Shown: positions 18,246 through 27,216, counted from the first letter of the stretch. The stretch is DNA of 64,000 bases from Paraburkholderia terricola (GCF_900142195.1 NZ_FRAB01000036.1:1-64000), one strand, 5' to 3'. Program-made: numbers and translations. Notes: a model not told the origin generated them from the letters alone.

Positions 18246-19682
18246 ATGTCAAGGAACCACTTCAGCCGGCGTTCTTTCCTGCAGGGGTCCGCATCGGCTG
18301 CGGCTCTCATGTCGCTTCCAATGCCGGCCATGAGCGCAGGGTCGGTTTCGACCCGGCTGGAATGGCAGGTTTTCAAAACCACGCCGCAGTACGCATCGTT
18401 CCTGAATGCGGTAAAACTGATGAAAGCGGCCACGGACGCGACAAAACCGACCTCCTGGGCGTATTGGGTCAACGTCCATATGAACTACTGTCCGCATATG
18501 GTGCCGTACTTTCTCGCGTGGCATAGGGGCTACATTTACTACTTCGAACAGCAGTTGAGAACGGTGTCCGGAGACAGCCTGTTGACCTTGCCGTACTGGG
18601 ACTACTACACGTATCCCACCATGCCCAGTGAGTTTACCGATCCGTCCAGCGGTAATGCACTTTATGTGTCGGGCCGGGCCAACTCGAACGTCTATTCCGC
18701 GCTCACGCTTGCGCCGTTCGCACCGAACGTAACCAATTTTCAGCGCGGTACGTCCAACTCGTTTGAGGCGTCTTTCGAATCGGCTCCGCATAATCCGGTG
18801 CACAACGTCATCGGTGGATGGATGGCCGACATGCAGTCGCCGACCGACCCGATCTTCTATTTGCATCACGCGAACGTCGACCGCCTATGGGACGCGTGGG
18901 CGCAGCAGCCGAAAACCACGATGCCTTATCCGAACAGTTCGTACTGGTCCGGAACGTTCACTTACGCAACCGGCCTGACGATGAAGAAATCGACGACCTA
19001 TATGCCCTCGTTGCTGAACTACCAATATTCGAATCAAAAGGTGCCGACTGCAATGCCGCTGAACGCTCAGGAAGGACGCATCATTCGTGTGCAGGCGCAG
19101 CATGCCCCGATCCTCGTGCGACCGGCGCTCGGCAGCTTTTCAACGACGCCCCCGCGTACCATCGCGACGACCCGCCGGTCGCTTGGCGGCGTCGCGAATC
19201 TTACGCTCAACGAGCGGTCTGTCAGTGCGCGTTTGCCCTTGCAGGCGTCAGGCACCACCTCCTTGCAGGATGCAGTGGCTGCGAATGCGTCAACCGTCGA
19301 TACAGCCACCACGAGCGAGACGACAACGACAACGTTCAAGTATCCGCGCATCGTGCTGGACAAGCTTGGTGTCACCAGTGCGGGAAAGCAGGGCGGCTAT
19401 TTCTATAACGTCTACCTCAATCTGCCCGCTTCGGGTAACGCGGACGTCGAGAGTCAGTCGCATTTTCTCGGCACGTTCGGGCCATTCGAAGTGTCGGGTG
19501 CAATACACCATGGCGAGGGCAGCCTGGTATTGCCGGCGACCGACGTGTTGCGCAACGTCGGCGTAGCGAATCTGAAGGAGGTTGTGATCTCGCTAGTACG
19601 CGTCAATGGTCCGAACTACCCAACGGGTCCGGTATTGACGGTAGGCGAGATGCGTCTCGAGCTGTCGACGGAAGGCCCGTGA
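18246..19682 (+). CDS. Tat-exported tyrosinase-family copper oxidase
   Basis: This 478-residue type-3 copper protein would hydroxylate phenols and oxidise catechols to quinones, as in melanin formation. It starts with a twin-arginine leader (FSRRSFLQGSASAAALM), fitting export in folded, copper-loaded form. The CuA site is HMNYCPH with HRG (His78, His84, His93). The CuB site is PHNPVH with FYLHHAN (His182, His186, His208). The copper centre is thus complete. After residue 220 comes a C-terminal domain of about 250 residues with a Thr-rich linker and beta-strand text (FGPFEVSGAIHHGEG), which in this family often shields the active site before maturation. GAGGAG precedes ATG 18246. No caddie or copper chaperone gene is adjacent. 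Confidence 0.9.
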   Translation: MSRNHFSRRSFLQGSASAAALMSLPMPAMSAGSVSTRLEWQVFKTTPQYASFLNAVKLMKAATDATKPTSWAYWVNVHMNYCPHMVPYFLAWHRGYIYYFEQQLRTVSGDSLLTLPYWDYYTYPTMPSEFTDPSSGNALYVSGRANSNVYSALTLAPFAPNVTNFQRGTSNSFEASFESAPHNPVHNVIGGWMADMQSPTDPIFYLHHANVDRLWDAWAQQPKTTMPYPNSSYWSGTFTYATGLTMKKSTTYMPSLLNYQYSNQKVPTAMPLNAQEGRIIRVQAQHAPILVRPALGSFSTTPPRTIATTRRSLGGVANLTLNERSVSARLPLQASGTTSLQDAVAANASTVDTATTSETTTTTFKYPRIVLDKLGVTSAGKQGGYFYNVYLNLPASGNADVESQSHFLGTFGPFEVSGAIHHGEGSLVLPATDVLRNVGVANLKEVVISLVRVNGPNYPTGPVLTVGEMRLELSTEGP

Positions 19683-19700
19683 TCTGCTGAGAGTGTGAGC

Positions 19701-19737
19701 GCTGCGACGCGAGGGCATTGTTTGCGCGCGTCGCAGC
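19701..19737. terminator. Strong hairpin between convergent genes
   Basis: An 11-bp perfect stem, GCTGCGACGCG at 19701-19711 with CGCGTCGCAGC at 19727-19737 and a 15-base loop, lies between the tyrosinase stop and the stop of the convergent gene. It lacks a T-run, so it may act with Rho or only protect 3' ends. Confidence 0.45.
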
Positions 19738-19745
19738 CGCACACT

Positions 19746-20612
19746 TCAGCCTCTTCGCAATGTTGCCCTTGACCCGGTTGTGTAGCGGCTGGAGTTCGCA
19801 GCGTCCTCCTGCTTGTCGATCCAATCGCGCGCCCAGTCCAACGCACACTGCCTGGCAGCCTCCGGCGCGATAAACCTCGGACCCACGAGGCCGGAGTGCG
19901 CCACCCGTTGTCCGTTTTCCGTGATTTCCGCCCAGCCTCGAAACAGATCGTTCTGCATGAGGTCCGCAGCGGCGTGGACGACATAGCCCCGCTCGTTGAC
20001 GACGCTCGTTCCGCTGGCTTCTGACGCGCTCCGCCATGCCCCCTGGGAGTAAACGCGCTGACGTTTCGACGATGCTTCTTCCTGCGCGCTTGCGTCGTCG
20101 TTGCATGCTTCTGCAGGACCGGGCTCCGTGTCGCGCGTGCGGCCTATGTCGCCCAATATCCAACTGTCGGCATGGTACGCCGTGCGCTCGGTGCTCGTAC
20201 TCAGCCACGACTCCTGGCTTTTCCAGACCACGTCAGGTGTGCCGACGTCGTCCTCCGTGCCCGCATCATCGAGCGGAGCAACGGCTGGTTTCTGATCCGC
20301 CTTCTTCTCTGAAGGCGGTCGATCGGGAACATATGAAAAATGCCGTCCTGCACGCGACAGGACGCGCATCATTTCCGCCAGTTTTCCATTTATCCGCCAC
20401 TGTTCGAATCGGTACCTGCAAGTGGGCTGCGACGGATATTTCTCTGGCAGCTTCGACCACGATTCTCCCGTGGTCAAAATCCACAAGACCGCGTTGGTGA
20501 CCACCCGCGGCTGTACCCGCGGACGGCCGCGTTTCGTCAGGCGAACAACGGGATCGGCCAGCATGGGGCCGATCAATGACCACTCCTCGTCGGAAAGCTC
20601 TTCGAAGAACAT
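19746..20612 (-). CDS. Protein with IS5-type transposase N-terminal domain, no catalytic core
   Basis: This 288-residue protein begins MFFEELSDEEWSLIGPML and continues with RGRPRVQPRVVTNAVLWILTTGESWSKLP and a RYRFEQW block. That is the DUF4096 helix-turn-helix N-terminus of IS5-family transposases. After residue 95 the DDE core is absent. It is replaced by a polar, low-complexity linker and a C-terminal segment (VVHAAADLMQNDLFRGWAEI to QCALDWARDWIDK) that reads as a small separate domain. Start 20612 has a strong GGAGG 8 bases upstream, suggesting real expression. It looks like a transposase DNA-binding domain reused as a regulator; this is an inference. No inverted repeats bound the gene. 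Confidence 0.75.
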   Translation of the reverse strand: MFFEELSDEEWSLIGPMLADPVVRLTKRGRPRVQPRVVTNAVLWILTTGESWSKLPEKYPSQPTCRYRFEQWRINGKLAEMMRVLSRAGRHFSYVPDRPPSEKKADQKPAVAPLDDAGTEDDVGTPDVVWKSQESWLSTSTERTAYHADSWILGDIGRTRDTEPGPAEACNDDASAQEEASSKRQRVYSQGAWRSASEASGTSVVNERGYVVHAAADLMQNDLFRGWAEITENGQRVAHSGLVGPRFIAPEAARQCALDWARDWIDKQEDAANSSRYTTGSRATLRRG

Positions 20613-21565
20613 TGCAACCTCCAGGACATTGCAACTCCCAAGTCTCACCGCGCGCGAATGCAGCTCGACGGGCATAAGCGGTGACGACGCGTATTGTCTG
20701 CGGAAATAGCGGTGACAGAGCTTGCCCGAGGCTTGGGCTGTTCTGTCGCCCGCTGAAACCGGATAGGTGCGGCAGGGCAATGCGAAGTTCCCGCCTGATA
20801 GTGATTGACCCATGCCATATTGTTTTTTGCAGTCAGGGTTTGGACACGACTCAACGCAGCGTCCACTGAATCTTTTGTCAGGATACGCTGACGCAGGATC
20901 TGTCCCTTGGCTGGACACGCCAGCAGTGGTGCGGTTTGACGGGGGAATGTGTAGCCATTGCCTTGATGGCTGTCTGGGCCGTTCAAGTGCTTCATCCGTC
21001 GTGGCGCGACGAGTGGCGACCTGCCGCTCATGCAGGCGAGCGACTTTGAAGGTGCCGCTAGTTTTGTGTGCCGAGGTCGGTATGAGGGTTCTTGGCTGAG
21101 GGTAACGCGCTCGTCGAACGGAATGCCGAATTGTCGACTGCTGCCGTCGGGTCACGGGCAGCGTGTTTCAATCCACATCGATGTTTCGCAAGACAAGCTG
21201 TCGCCGCGTGCTGACGTGCGTCATCGCGGACATCGCGCACCTTGGGCACGGTACATCGCATGCCGGTGGTCGCGCCGCATTGCGCGGGATGAAGCGGGGA
21301 GATTGGCTGCACCCAACAGGGAACTGACGATCATGCCGTGCATGAAGTGACCAGCAACATTACCGCGGTTGTCAACGTGCTTTGGGTGCACTTCGGTCGC
21401 GTCATGGTTGCAGTTCTCAGCAAGTCAATCCTGTCGAGTACCTGTGGGTGCACCTCGAGGGTCATGCGGGGTCATGCGATTGTGAAATCGATGCCCTGAC
21501 AGCAGCAGAGTCGAGCCAATCGCGCACGTAGTCCGACTCTGCTTTCTTCATTTACTGCCGCACGA
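20613..21565. other. Gene-free stretch of about 950 bases
   Basis: No open frame here has a recognisable product or plausible ribosome binding site, and frames on both strands overlap each other as expected by chance. The left end should hold the promoter of the minus-strand gene that starts at 20612. A short direct repeat (GGTCATGCG, around 21460-21475) is the only local pattern I noticed. Confidence 0.4.
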
Positions 21566-22783
21566 TTACTGCGTAACCGAGCATCCCGAAACGCAGGTAT
21601 TGTTCGAATACTGCGCGGCTTTTACGCCCCAGTTCTTGCCAATGATGGTTCGGCTCGGGATGTTAGCGCCACGGAAGCCCTGCGCGTTGCTCGTGCCAGA
21701 TACCGTGTTGTTGCGCACGATGTTGGTTGAGTAGTCCGCACTCGCCGCGACACCGCCCGTCAGCATCACCGAGGAAGACATGTCAGGCGCACCATAGCCA
21801 TAGACGGCCTTAATGGTGTTGTACTCGATCACGTTATGGCCCGTCTGTTGCGTGGTGTTGTCATTCTCGATACCCACAGCGCAGTCGGTCACGGTGTTGT
21901 GTCCGATGTAGCCGTTCGTATGAGCAACGAACACCGGCCCATAGTAGCCGCAGCTCGCGAAGGTGTTGTAGATGATTTTGTCGCCGCTTCCGCCGTTGGT
22001 CGAGCCGTAGGTCTGGAACATCGATTGGCCGAAGAACTGCTTGAAGCTGTTGCCTGCCAGGAAGAAGTTGCTGACCGGACCAACGGTTTCAACCGGAATA
22101 TCCCAATGCCGTGCGTCGTTGTTGTAATACTGCGGCACCACGGTGTTGGCGCCCACGAAATTACAGTTAACGATACTGTCGTCGTGATAGTAGTTGTTGT
22201 AGTCGCCGATGACGAACATCTGGTTGGCGTAGCCGGTGGTGCGCTTGAGCACGGTCTGTTGGCACTGAATGTGCCGGTTGCTCGCCCTCACATTGAGGGT
22301 GCCATTGATGACGCAAGTCCCGGACGGAACCAACACGTCGCCTGCATTGATTGCCTTCTGGAATGCGGCCGTGTCATTCGTTACACCGTCGCACTTCGCG
22401 CCATAGGCCATCGGATTCACCGGGTTCACGAGCGCCGGCGGGGTAAATTGTGTGGACGTCGATGTAGATGTGGACGTAGACGTGGCCTTGATATAGCACG
22501 CTTTCTGATAGCCAACCGCAGGATCGGCCATGGCGCTGTTGTCACACGGCACCTTGCCGGTATAGGTGCCATTCACCGCGTACATGGCCGAAGGTGCGCT
22601 CGGAGGCCACGCCCCATAGAGTACGCTCTGCGTGCCGGAGAAGGAGCAGGTGCCATGCTCGTCTGCACACTTGTTCCACGTAGTACCGTTCACGACGACA
22701 CTCGACGGGTTGTTCTGCGCGTAAGCCGCGGGCAAAAAGGCGAGCGAAAAAAGGAAAAAAAGCAGGTATTTGAGATGTCTCAT
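21566..22783 (-). CDS. Secreted right-handed beta-helix protein with Thr-Ser linker
   Basis: This 405-residue protein starts at ATG 22783 with a classical signal peptide (MRHLKYLLFFLFSLAFLPAAYAQ). Residues 24-105 form a Cys-containing N-terminal domain. A (Thr-Ser)n linker follows, then the beta-helix entry motif NPMAYGAKCDGVTNDTAAFQKAI and repeated short coils such as NTFASCGYYGPVFVAHTNG and NVIEYNTIKAVYGYG. The fold fits pectate-lyase-like or phage-tailspike-like carbohydrate-binding or depolymerising proteins. Paired Cys residues fit a periplasmic or extracellular site. It is not related closely enough to the protein at 6050 to call a duplicate. The linker is coded by degenerate hexamers (GACGTG-like) near 22450-22486. 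No operon partner is visible. Confidence 0.78.
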   Translation of the reverse strand: MRHLKYLLFFLFSLAFLPAAYAQNNPSSVVVNGTTWNKCADEHGTCSFSGTQSVLYGAWPPSAPSAMYAVNGTYTGKVPCDNSAMADPAVGYQKACYIKATSTSTSTSTSTQFTPPALVNPVNPMAYGAKCDGVTNDTAAFQKAINAGDVLVPSGTCVINGTLNVRASNRHIQCQQTVLKRTTGYANQMFVIGDYNNYYHDDSIVNCNFVGANTVVPQYYNNDARHWDIPVETVGPVSNFFLAGNSFKQFFGQSMFQTYGSTNGGSGDKIIYNTFASCGYYGPVFVAHTNGYIGHNTVTDCAVGIENDNTTQQTGHNVIEYNTIKAVYGYGAPDMSSSVMLTGGVAASADYSTNIVRNNTVSGTSNAQGFRGANIPSRTIIGKNWGVKAAQYSNNTCVSGCSVTQ

Positions 22784-24364
22784 TCCGTTACATTCCAAAG
22801 TTAGACATGGCGCTATTTCTAGCGAAGAGGCGAAACAAGGGAACGCGTTGACCGCGTTCATTGCTGAAGAAGCTGACGCTTCCAATGTGCCGATATGCGC
22901 TCGCAGATACCGTTAGACGAACGTGTATCGACTGCTGCCACTAGGGCAGTGTTCTAAACCTGTTGATCGGGAAATAGTCATCAGGTGAATATTTGGTAGT
23001 ACTTAATGTACGCTTGCATGTGATCCATATAGCGAAGTGCTATTAGTGATTAAAGCCTTGGATTGCACCACTAGGCCGGAGTACACGATCGGGCGAGACT
23101 CTCCCGTACGTACTCGACCTGCGACACGACTTAGTCGACCTCTCAGCTAGGTCGACGACTCGTCCCCCACACGCGGGACCAAAGGCCGACGCATGAGGTT
23201 TATGCATGCCGGGGCTAGCGTGTAAGACTTACGCTAGATTCTCAGCATGCTTGTAGATGTAACAACAGACTTCGACTTGATGCTTCAATTTCAAAATTGA
23301 GGATAACTAAAAGATCAGACAGATCTCTTTACCCCCAAGATTTCATGCATAACGCCTCGGTGCGAACCGAATGGGCCTTGGGCCAGTCCGCGCCGAATTG
23401 CGTAGCGCAGCATCCGCGGCGCGCATAGCCACGGATATTCGAGGCTCCGGTTCCATTAGTCAGTGCTGGGCGTCTACCGACAGTACAGAACCGGAATCGG
23501 TAAATATTGCTTATTCTTCAGGGTTCACGGTATTACTTGCAGAAGGTTTTGGCAGAAGAATTATAAACGTTTCACTTCTGTAACGAGTTTGGAAAAACTG
23601 CTGATAAGGACGAATCAGAAGCGGTCGTTTAATATTTGCTCAAAATGTTCCGCGGTTCGTGGTAATAAGAAAGCCGCACATTGTCTACGCGGGAAAATGA
23701 GTATTTTTATTTTTTTACGCGTTAATCTGGACTTGACTGACTAATAATTTAAAGCTACGGCAATTTATATTATTAATATTAAATCGGCCTCAGCCATTTT
23801 ATCAGATCAATATCGCGAATCGAATTAATCGGTCGCTTCGGGGGGAACTCGGGCGGTTCAAGTGGTTCTGTAATAGGCGCGGTTAGGGTATTCGTTGGAC
23901 GCTCGAGTCCCGACGCGGTCGTGGCCGGGTATTCCCATGCATTGCGAAAGCGCCGCTGCGGTCAAGGCGGTGAGGTTTTCCGAAGTATCGTTCGCGCTAC
24001 ACTACAACGCCCATTGTCGTGAGCCGATTTCCGGTACTACCTATCTACGACGTGGCATCTGTGGCGCGATCTAAGTCTCGATGGAGGCGACGACGTCACG
24101 GCGATGCTCACAAATCATTATTGCGCTGCTGTTTGTGCGCAACGTCGATGGTTTGCGCTGGAAAAATACTGCGTGCAAATCGCAAACGAACCATTACTTC
24201 AGCAGCAACGGGAAAAGGTGCTCTTCTTTTGCGACGCAGGGGTCTCCAGACGTGTTGGATTGCCGAGCTCCCCAAGCGCGAGAAGCATCAGCAGCGTCGT
24301 GTGTCACCATTTGAATGATCGGTCCAGCGATGGCCGTAGGCACTCGAGTTGCCATCGCCATTGG
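22784..24364. other. Gene-free, partly AT-rich stretch of about 1.6 kb
   Basis: No supported gene was found. The first part should contain the promoter of the secreted beta-helix gene. A cluster of nested inverted repeats lies at 23079-23250. From about 23480 to 23830 the sequence becomes clearly AT-rich compared with its surroundings, with runs such as TTTTTATTTTTTT near 23706 and TATATTATTAATATT near 23766. Such composition suggests acquired DNA or a region bound by H-NS-like proteins. Confidence 0.5.
23079..23250. repeat. Cluster of nested inverted repeats
   Basis: Three structures lie in 172 bases. First, GAGTAC (23079-23084) pairs with GTACTC (23110-23115) around an inner CGGGCGAG/CTCTCCCG palindrome with one mismatch (23090-23106). 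Second, GTCGACCT (23134-23141) pairs with AGGTCGAC (23149-23156) with a 7-base loop. Third, GCATGC (23204-23209) and CTAGCG (23215-23220) pair with CGCTAG (23232-23237) and GCATGC (23245-23250), with a further TAAG/CTTA inside. No T-run follows any of them. They could form a structured RNA or DNA sites. Confidence 0.6.
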
Positions 24365-24706
24365 TTAGATTTTCGAGTGTTGCAGAGACATATTCGCCGG
24401 CGTCGGCCGGACATGAATGCGTTGCTGACAACTCCGCGGGCGCAGATGCGTCCAATCATGTAGTTGTACCTCGCCTTTCGCCGTTGCTGTCTCAACTCTG
24501 TCGTCGTGGTCAAAGACTTTGATTTTGAAGTTTGAGCCGGCAAATCGAAAGTAGCGATGGTGGATCTGGCCGCTATTGCCAACGACAACTGCGGGCGAAG
24601 CGCCACACGAGTCGTCTACCGTCACGTCCACCTCAAGGGTGCAAGAGATGATCGTAATGGCTTTCGCTGGGATTGAAGCTTTCAGCCATCGACTCTCATG
24701 CACCAT
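24365..24706 (-). CDS. Possible small protein, unrecognised
   Basis: A 113-residue frame starts at ATG 24706 with AGGTGG about 5 bases upstream. The text MVHESRWLKASIPAKAITI with LEVDVTVDDSC and HHRYFRFAGSNFKIKVFDHD has a natural-looking beta-rich composition. The last 30 residues are Arg/Gln-rich and look like chance sequence. It would be divergent from the SRPBCC gene at 24850. I recognise no family, and it may be a gene remnant. Confidence 0.25.
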   Translation of the reverse strand: MVHESRWLKASIPAKAITIISCTLEVDVTVDDSCGASPAVVVGNSGQIHHRYFRFAGSNFKIKVFDHDDRVETATAKGEVQLHDWTHLRPRSCQQRIHVRPTPANMSLQHSKI

Positions 24707-24849
24707 TCGTCCACCTTCAACTATCCTGCATTCTGTCGCAGCAGGCTTGACGAGATGAGGATTGAAAAGCGGTGCCCCTTCGCGGGTAATGGAAAGGGCA
24801 GTGAGCATCTGACAAAATCTCTGCAAGAACATCAAAAAATGGAGGTCGA

Positions 24850-25326
24850 GTGCGGACGGTCGAATACCGCTTTTGCACCATTTGGCGCATCGACGCGCCA
24901 GTGCAGGAAGTTTGGGCGGCAATCCAGGATTCGGCGCGCTGGCCCGAGTGGTGGATTAACGTCGAGCGCGTGGACCAGCTAGAGGCCGGTTCCGATCAGG
25001 GCGTGGGCGCCGTACAACGCTATACGTGGAAAGGCCGGTTGCCCTATCGTCTCGTGTTCGACATGCGAGTGACGCGCGTCGAACCCTTGGTAGCGCTGGA
25101 AGGGGAAGCCAGTGGCGACGTCGAAGGCGTCGGCCGGTGGAGCTTTTCGACTGACGGACGCGATCTTACCGTGGTCCGCTATGACTGGTGCGTCCGTACG
25201 AACCGCGCATGGATGAATGCATTGGCGCCTTTATTGCGACCGGTTTTCCAATGGAACCATGACGCAGTGATGCGCGAAGGCGGCGCGGCGCTGGCGCGGC
25301 GGCTGCTTGGCGTCGAGCATGGATGA
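24850..25326 (+). CDS. SRPBCC (START/polyketide-cyclase-like) family protein
   Basis: This 158-residue soluble protein has the SRPBCC start pattern: a strand (VEYRFCTIWRIDAPVQEVW), then AIQDSARWPEWWINVERVD, the helix and W-P-x-W-W block conserved in this hydrophobic-cavity fold. GVGAVQRYTWKGRLPYRLVFDM follows as the beta-sheet core, and a C-terminal helix (GGAALARRLLG) closes the cavity. The GTG start has GGAGG 4 bases upstream. The family binds small hydrophobic ligands or acts as cyclase or dehydratase; the ligand here is unknown. It stands alone between a possible small gene and a GGDEF pseudogene. Confidence 0.8.
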   Translation: MRTVEYRFCTIWRIDAPVQEVWAAIQDSARWPEWWINVERVDQLEAGSDQGVGAVQRYTWKGRLPYRLVFDMRVTRVEPLVALEGEASGDVEGVGRWSFSTDGRDLTVVRYDWCVRTNRAWMNALAPLLRPVFQWNHDAVMREGGAALARRLLGVEHG

Positions 25327-25368
25327 AGCCAGCGTGGCAATGGATTGAACGCTTTGCACTCGAGGCGC

Positions 25369-25981
25369 TCAGTGACGATGTAAGGCCGTAGCCGATGACG
25401 GAAAGTCACCCGTGGCGCCACGCGTTCGATTTCGTCCTTTGCGCTTTGCCTCACGCAAAGCCTTGTCGGCAGCGAGTATTAGCTCCACGGGCTCACCCAC
25501 ACTTCGCATCGGCATCCGCTCGTCAACATCTGCGCTTATCGTGACGAAGCCGGTTCGGTTGCCTGAATGTTCAATTTTCAGGCTACGGATAGCGCTGCGG
25601 ATAGTGTCCGCGATTGCTACGGCATGGGCTACATCGGTATACGGAAGAAGCGCTGCAATCTCCTCTCCCATAGCGTGTGGCCAACTCTCCAGAACGTCGA
25701 GCTATCAGATCTCTGATGAAATGGCCAATCGTTCACAGGCGGTCATCGCCCGCTGCGTGTCCCTGGATGTCGTGGTATCGCTCGAAGCAATCGACATCCA
25801 GCATGATCAGTGCAAGAGCATTCACGTGACGCATGGCGCGACTGAATTCGCCATGCAATGCGATATCGAATTGGCGGTGATTTGCGGGCCAAGTCAGGCC
25901 GTCTTGTAATCCAAGTCGATCAAGAGTTCGATTTGGCGGATTAGATGCCAGACGAACAATCGCACCACAATGACGAGGCAA
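25369..25981 (-). pseudogene. Broken GGDEF (diguanylate cyclase) domain
   Basis: On the minus strand, DGLTWPANHRQFDIALHGEF and LALIMLDVDCFERYHD followed by GHAAGDDRL match the first half of a GGDEF domain. A TGA at 25733-25735 interrupts it; beyond the stop the same frame continues as TIGHFIRDLIARRSGEL and RYG. A frameshift at about 25668 then moves to the frame that reads MGEEIAALLPYTDVAHAV and ADKALREAKRKGRNR, the end of the domain. The shift falls exactly at the GGEEF active site, and the substrate loop is also changed (TWPAN for TGLAN). No sensory region is left in frame. The gene is certainly inactive as a cyclase. Confidence 0.85.
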
Positions 25982-26797
25982 AGCACGTCAGCGGAATGCC
26001 CAGATTGTGTGGCGCCAGTACTCATGCAAAATCTCGTCTTTGGACAACGCAACTGCTACAAAGGACAGTGCGGGTGGCTGCGGTAGTTGTTCAGCCGCAT
26101 GACGCCATTCTGCGATTCTCCTCGAAACGGGAATAACCCACCTTGATCTGCTTATCACGCGGGCGCCAATGCGCGGACCAAGGTTAGCGTGCTGTCGCTC
26201 GACTGCCCATGCACTTCAACTTCGCGAGCCATCAAGCGCAACGAGAGACAGGCACGCAATCACCACGAAGGCAATCGCGCGCCAGAGATGGTTTATTCAA
26301 GGTCAACTATCCCCGCAGACAGCGTGGAAGCACCTTGTAGCGAGGCATTTTCTTCGGAGAGAAATTCGCCATAGCCGCGAACGCATGGCGAGTCCATCGG
26401 CATCCGACCGCACGTCTTGACGTCCACGCGCTTCGAGAGAGGCCTTGTGTCCGCGTCGCGAGTTCACCAATGCGCATGTGCAGCGGAATACATGATCAGC
26501 ACGCCCCGCGGCCGCTTCGTCGAAGCTGCATGAAGGCCGACAAATATTTCTGGCTACCGGTCTTGATAGGGTTTTCCCTGCCAGGATGCTTGCGCATCGA
26601 ATTGCGGCGCGCTGATTCTCAGGATGGCGGTCCGCGCTTGAACCGGTGACGCCTAGCGATACGCGAGAAACCGTATAAGTACTTGTTGCGAAATAACATT
26701 ATTCGAATGAGACGCCGATTTTTGCTGCAATGCAAGGTTCGAACCGAAGCAAACAAAGCGCAAAGGTAAGCGGATTTCGACAATCGCCGCATCCCTT
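25982..26797. other. Gene-poor stretch before groESL
   Basis: About 800 bases without a supported gene, except one possible 39-codon frame at 26530-26649. The stretch probably holds the decayed 5' part of the GGDEF gene on its left side and the upstream region of the groESL promoter on its right. No repeat or RNA gene was recognised. Confidence 0.4.
26530..26649 (+). CDS. Possible 39-residue lipoprotein-like peptide
   Basis: The frame encodes a short basic start, a hydrophobic stretch (FWLPVLIGFSLPGC) with a lipobox-like Leu-Pro-Gly-Cys, and a polar tail ending in GGPRLNR. Pro at the -2 position is unusual for a lipobox and the ribosome binding site is poor. It may be a chance frame or a gene remnant. 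Confidence 0.15.
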   Translation: MKADKYFWLPVLIGFSLPGCLRIELRRADSQDGGPRLNR

Positions 26798-26827
26798 CTT
26801 GAATTTGTCACCACCCGTCCATATAAT
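26798..26827 (+). promoter_or_regulatory. groESL promoter (sigma-70, overlapping sigma-32-like)
   Basis: TTGAAT at 26799-26804 and TATAAT at 26822-26827 are spaced by 17 bases, a near-ideal sigma-70 pair. CTTGAA at 26798-26803 with CGTCCATAT before the -10 also resembles a sigma-32 promoter. The CIRCE operator begins at the end of the -10 box, so repressor binding would block initiation. Confidence 0.75.
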
Positions 26828-26853
26828 TAGCACTCGCTGCACGAGAGTGCTAA
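26827..26853 (+). promoter_or_regulatory. CIRCE operator (HrcA binding site)
   Basis: TTAGCACTC, nine bases, then GAGTGCTAA is a perfect CIRCE inverted repeat. It is the binding site of the heat-shock repressor HrcA. It overlaps the transcription start region of groESL and lies 73 bases before the groES start codon. Confidence 0.95.
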
Positions 26854-26925
26854 CAACATCGCCGGTTGGCTCGGCCAGCCGGGTTTTCTCAGCGTTCTTC
26901 AGTCTCAATCAAGAGAGGAGTATGT

Positions 26926-27216
26926 ATGAACCTTCGTCCTTTGCATGATCGCGTGATCGTCAAACGTCTGGATCAAGAAACCAAGACCGCGTCGGGCATC
27001 GTGATCCCCGAAGCCGCAGCGGAAAAGCCGGATCAAGGCGAAATCCTGGCAGTCGGCCCGGGCAAGCGTGACGACAAGGGCGCATCCATTGCGCTCGACG
27101 TGAAGGTGGGTGACCGCGTTCTGTTCGGCAAGTACGCAGGCCAGACCGTCAAGGTCGACGGCAACGAACTGCTCGTCATGCGCGAAGAAGACATCATGGC
27201 CGTGGTGCAGAAGTAG
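26926..27216 (+). CDS. groES: Co-chaperonin GroES
   Basis: The 96-residue protein MNLRPLHDRVIVKRLDQE has full family length. It has the mobile loop region (TASGIVIPEAAAEKP) that docks on GroEL and the conserved core VKVGDRVLFGKYAG with the end ELLVMREEDIMAVV. It forms the heptameric lid of the GroEL folding chamber in the cytoplasm. ATG 26926 follows GAGAGGAG; a longer upstream frame has no such site. The gene lies 52 bases before groEL and shares its CIRCE-regulated promoter. Confidence 0.97.
   Translation: MNLRPLHDRVIVKRLDQETKTASGIVIPEAAAEKPDQGEILAVGPGKRDDKGASIALDVKVGDRVLFGKYAGQTVKVDGNELLVMREEDIMAVVQK

Noticed and set aside
20645..21155. Upstream extension of the transposase-domain protein
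   Set aside because: The family start MFFEELSDEEW at 20612 has a strong ribosome binding site, and the extension has no sense as protein.
22450..22486. Hexamer repeats in the Thr-Ser linker as a phase-variation tract
   Set aside because: The units are degenerate and a multiple of three, so slippage would neither be frequent nor switch the frame.
26731..26760. GGTTCGAACC-like sequence that recalls a tRNA T-loop
   Set aside because: No acceptor stem, D-arm or anticodon arm can be built around it on either strand; it is only a short palindrome.
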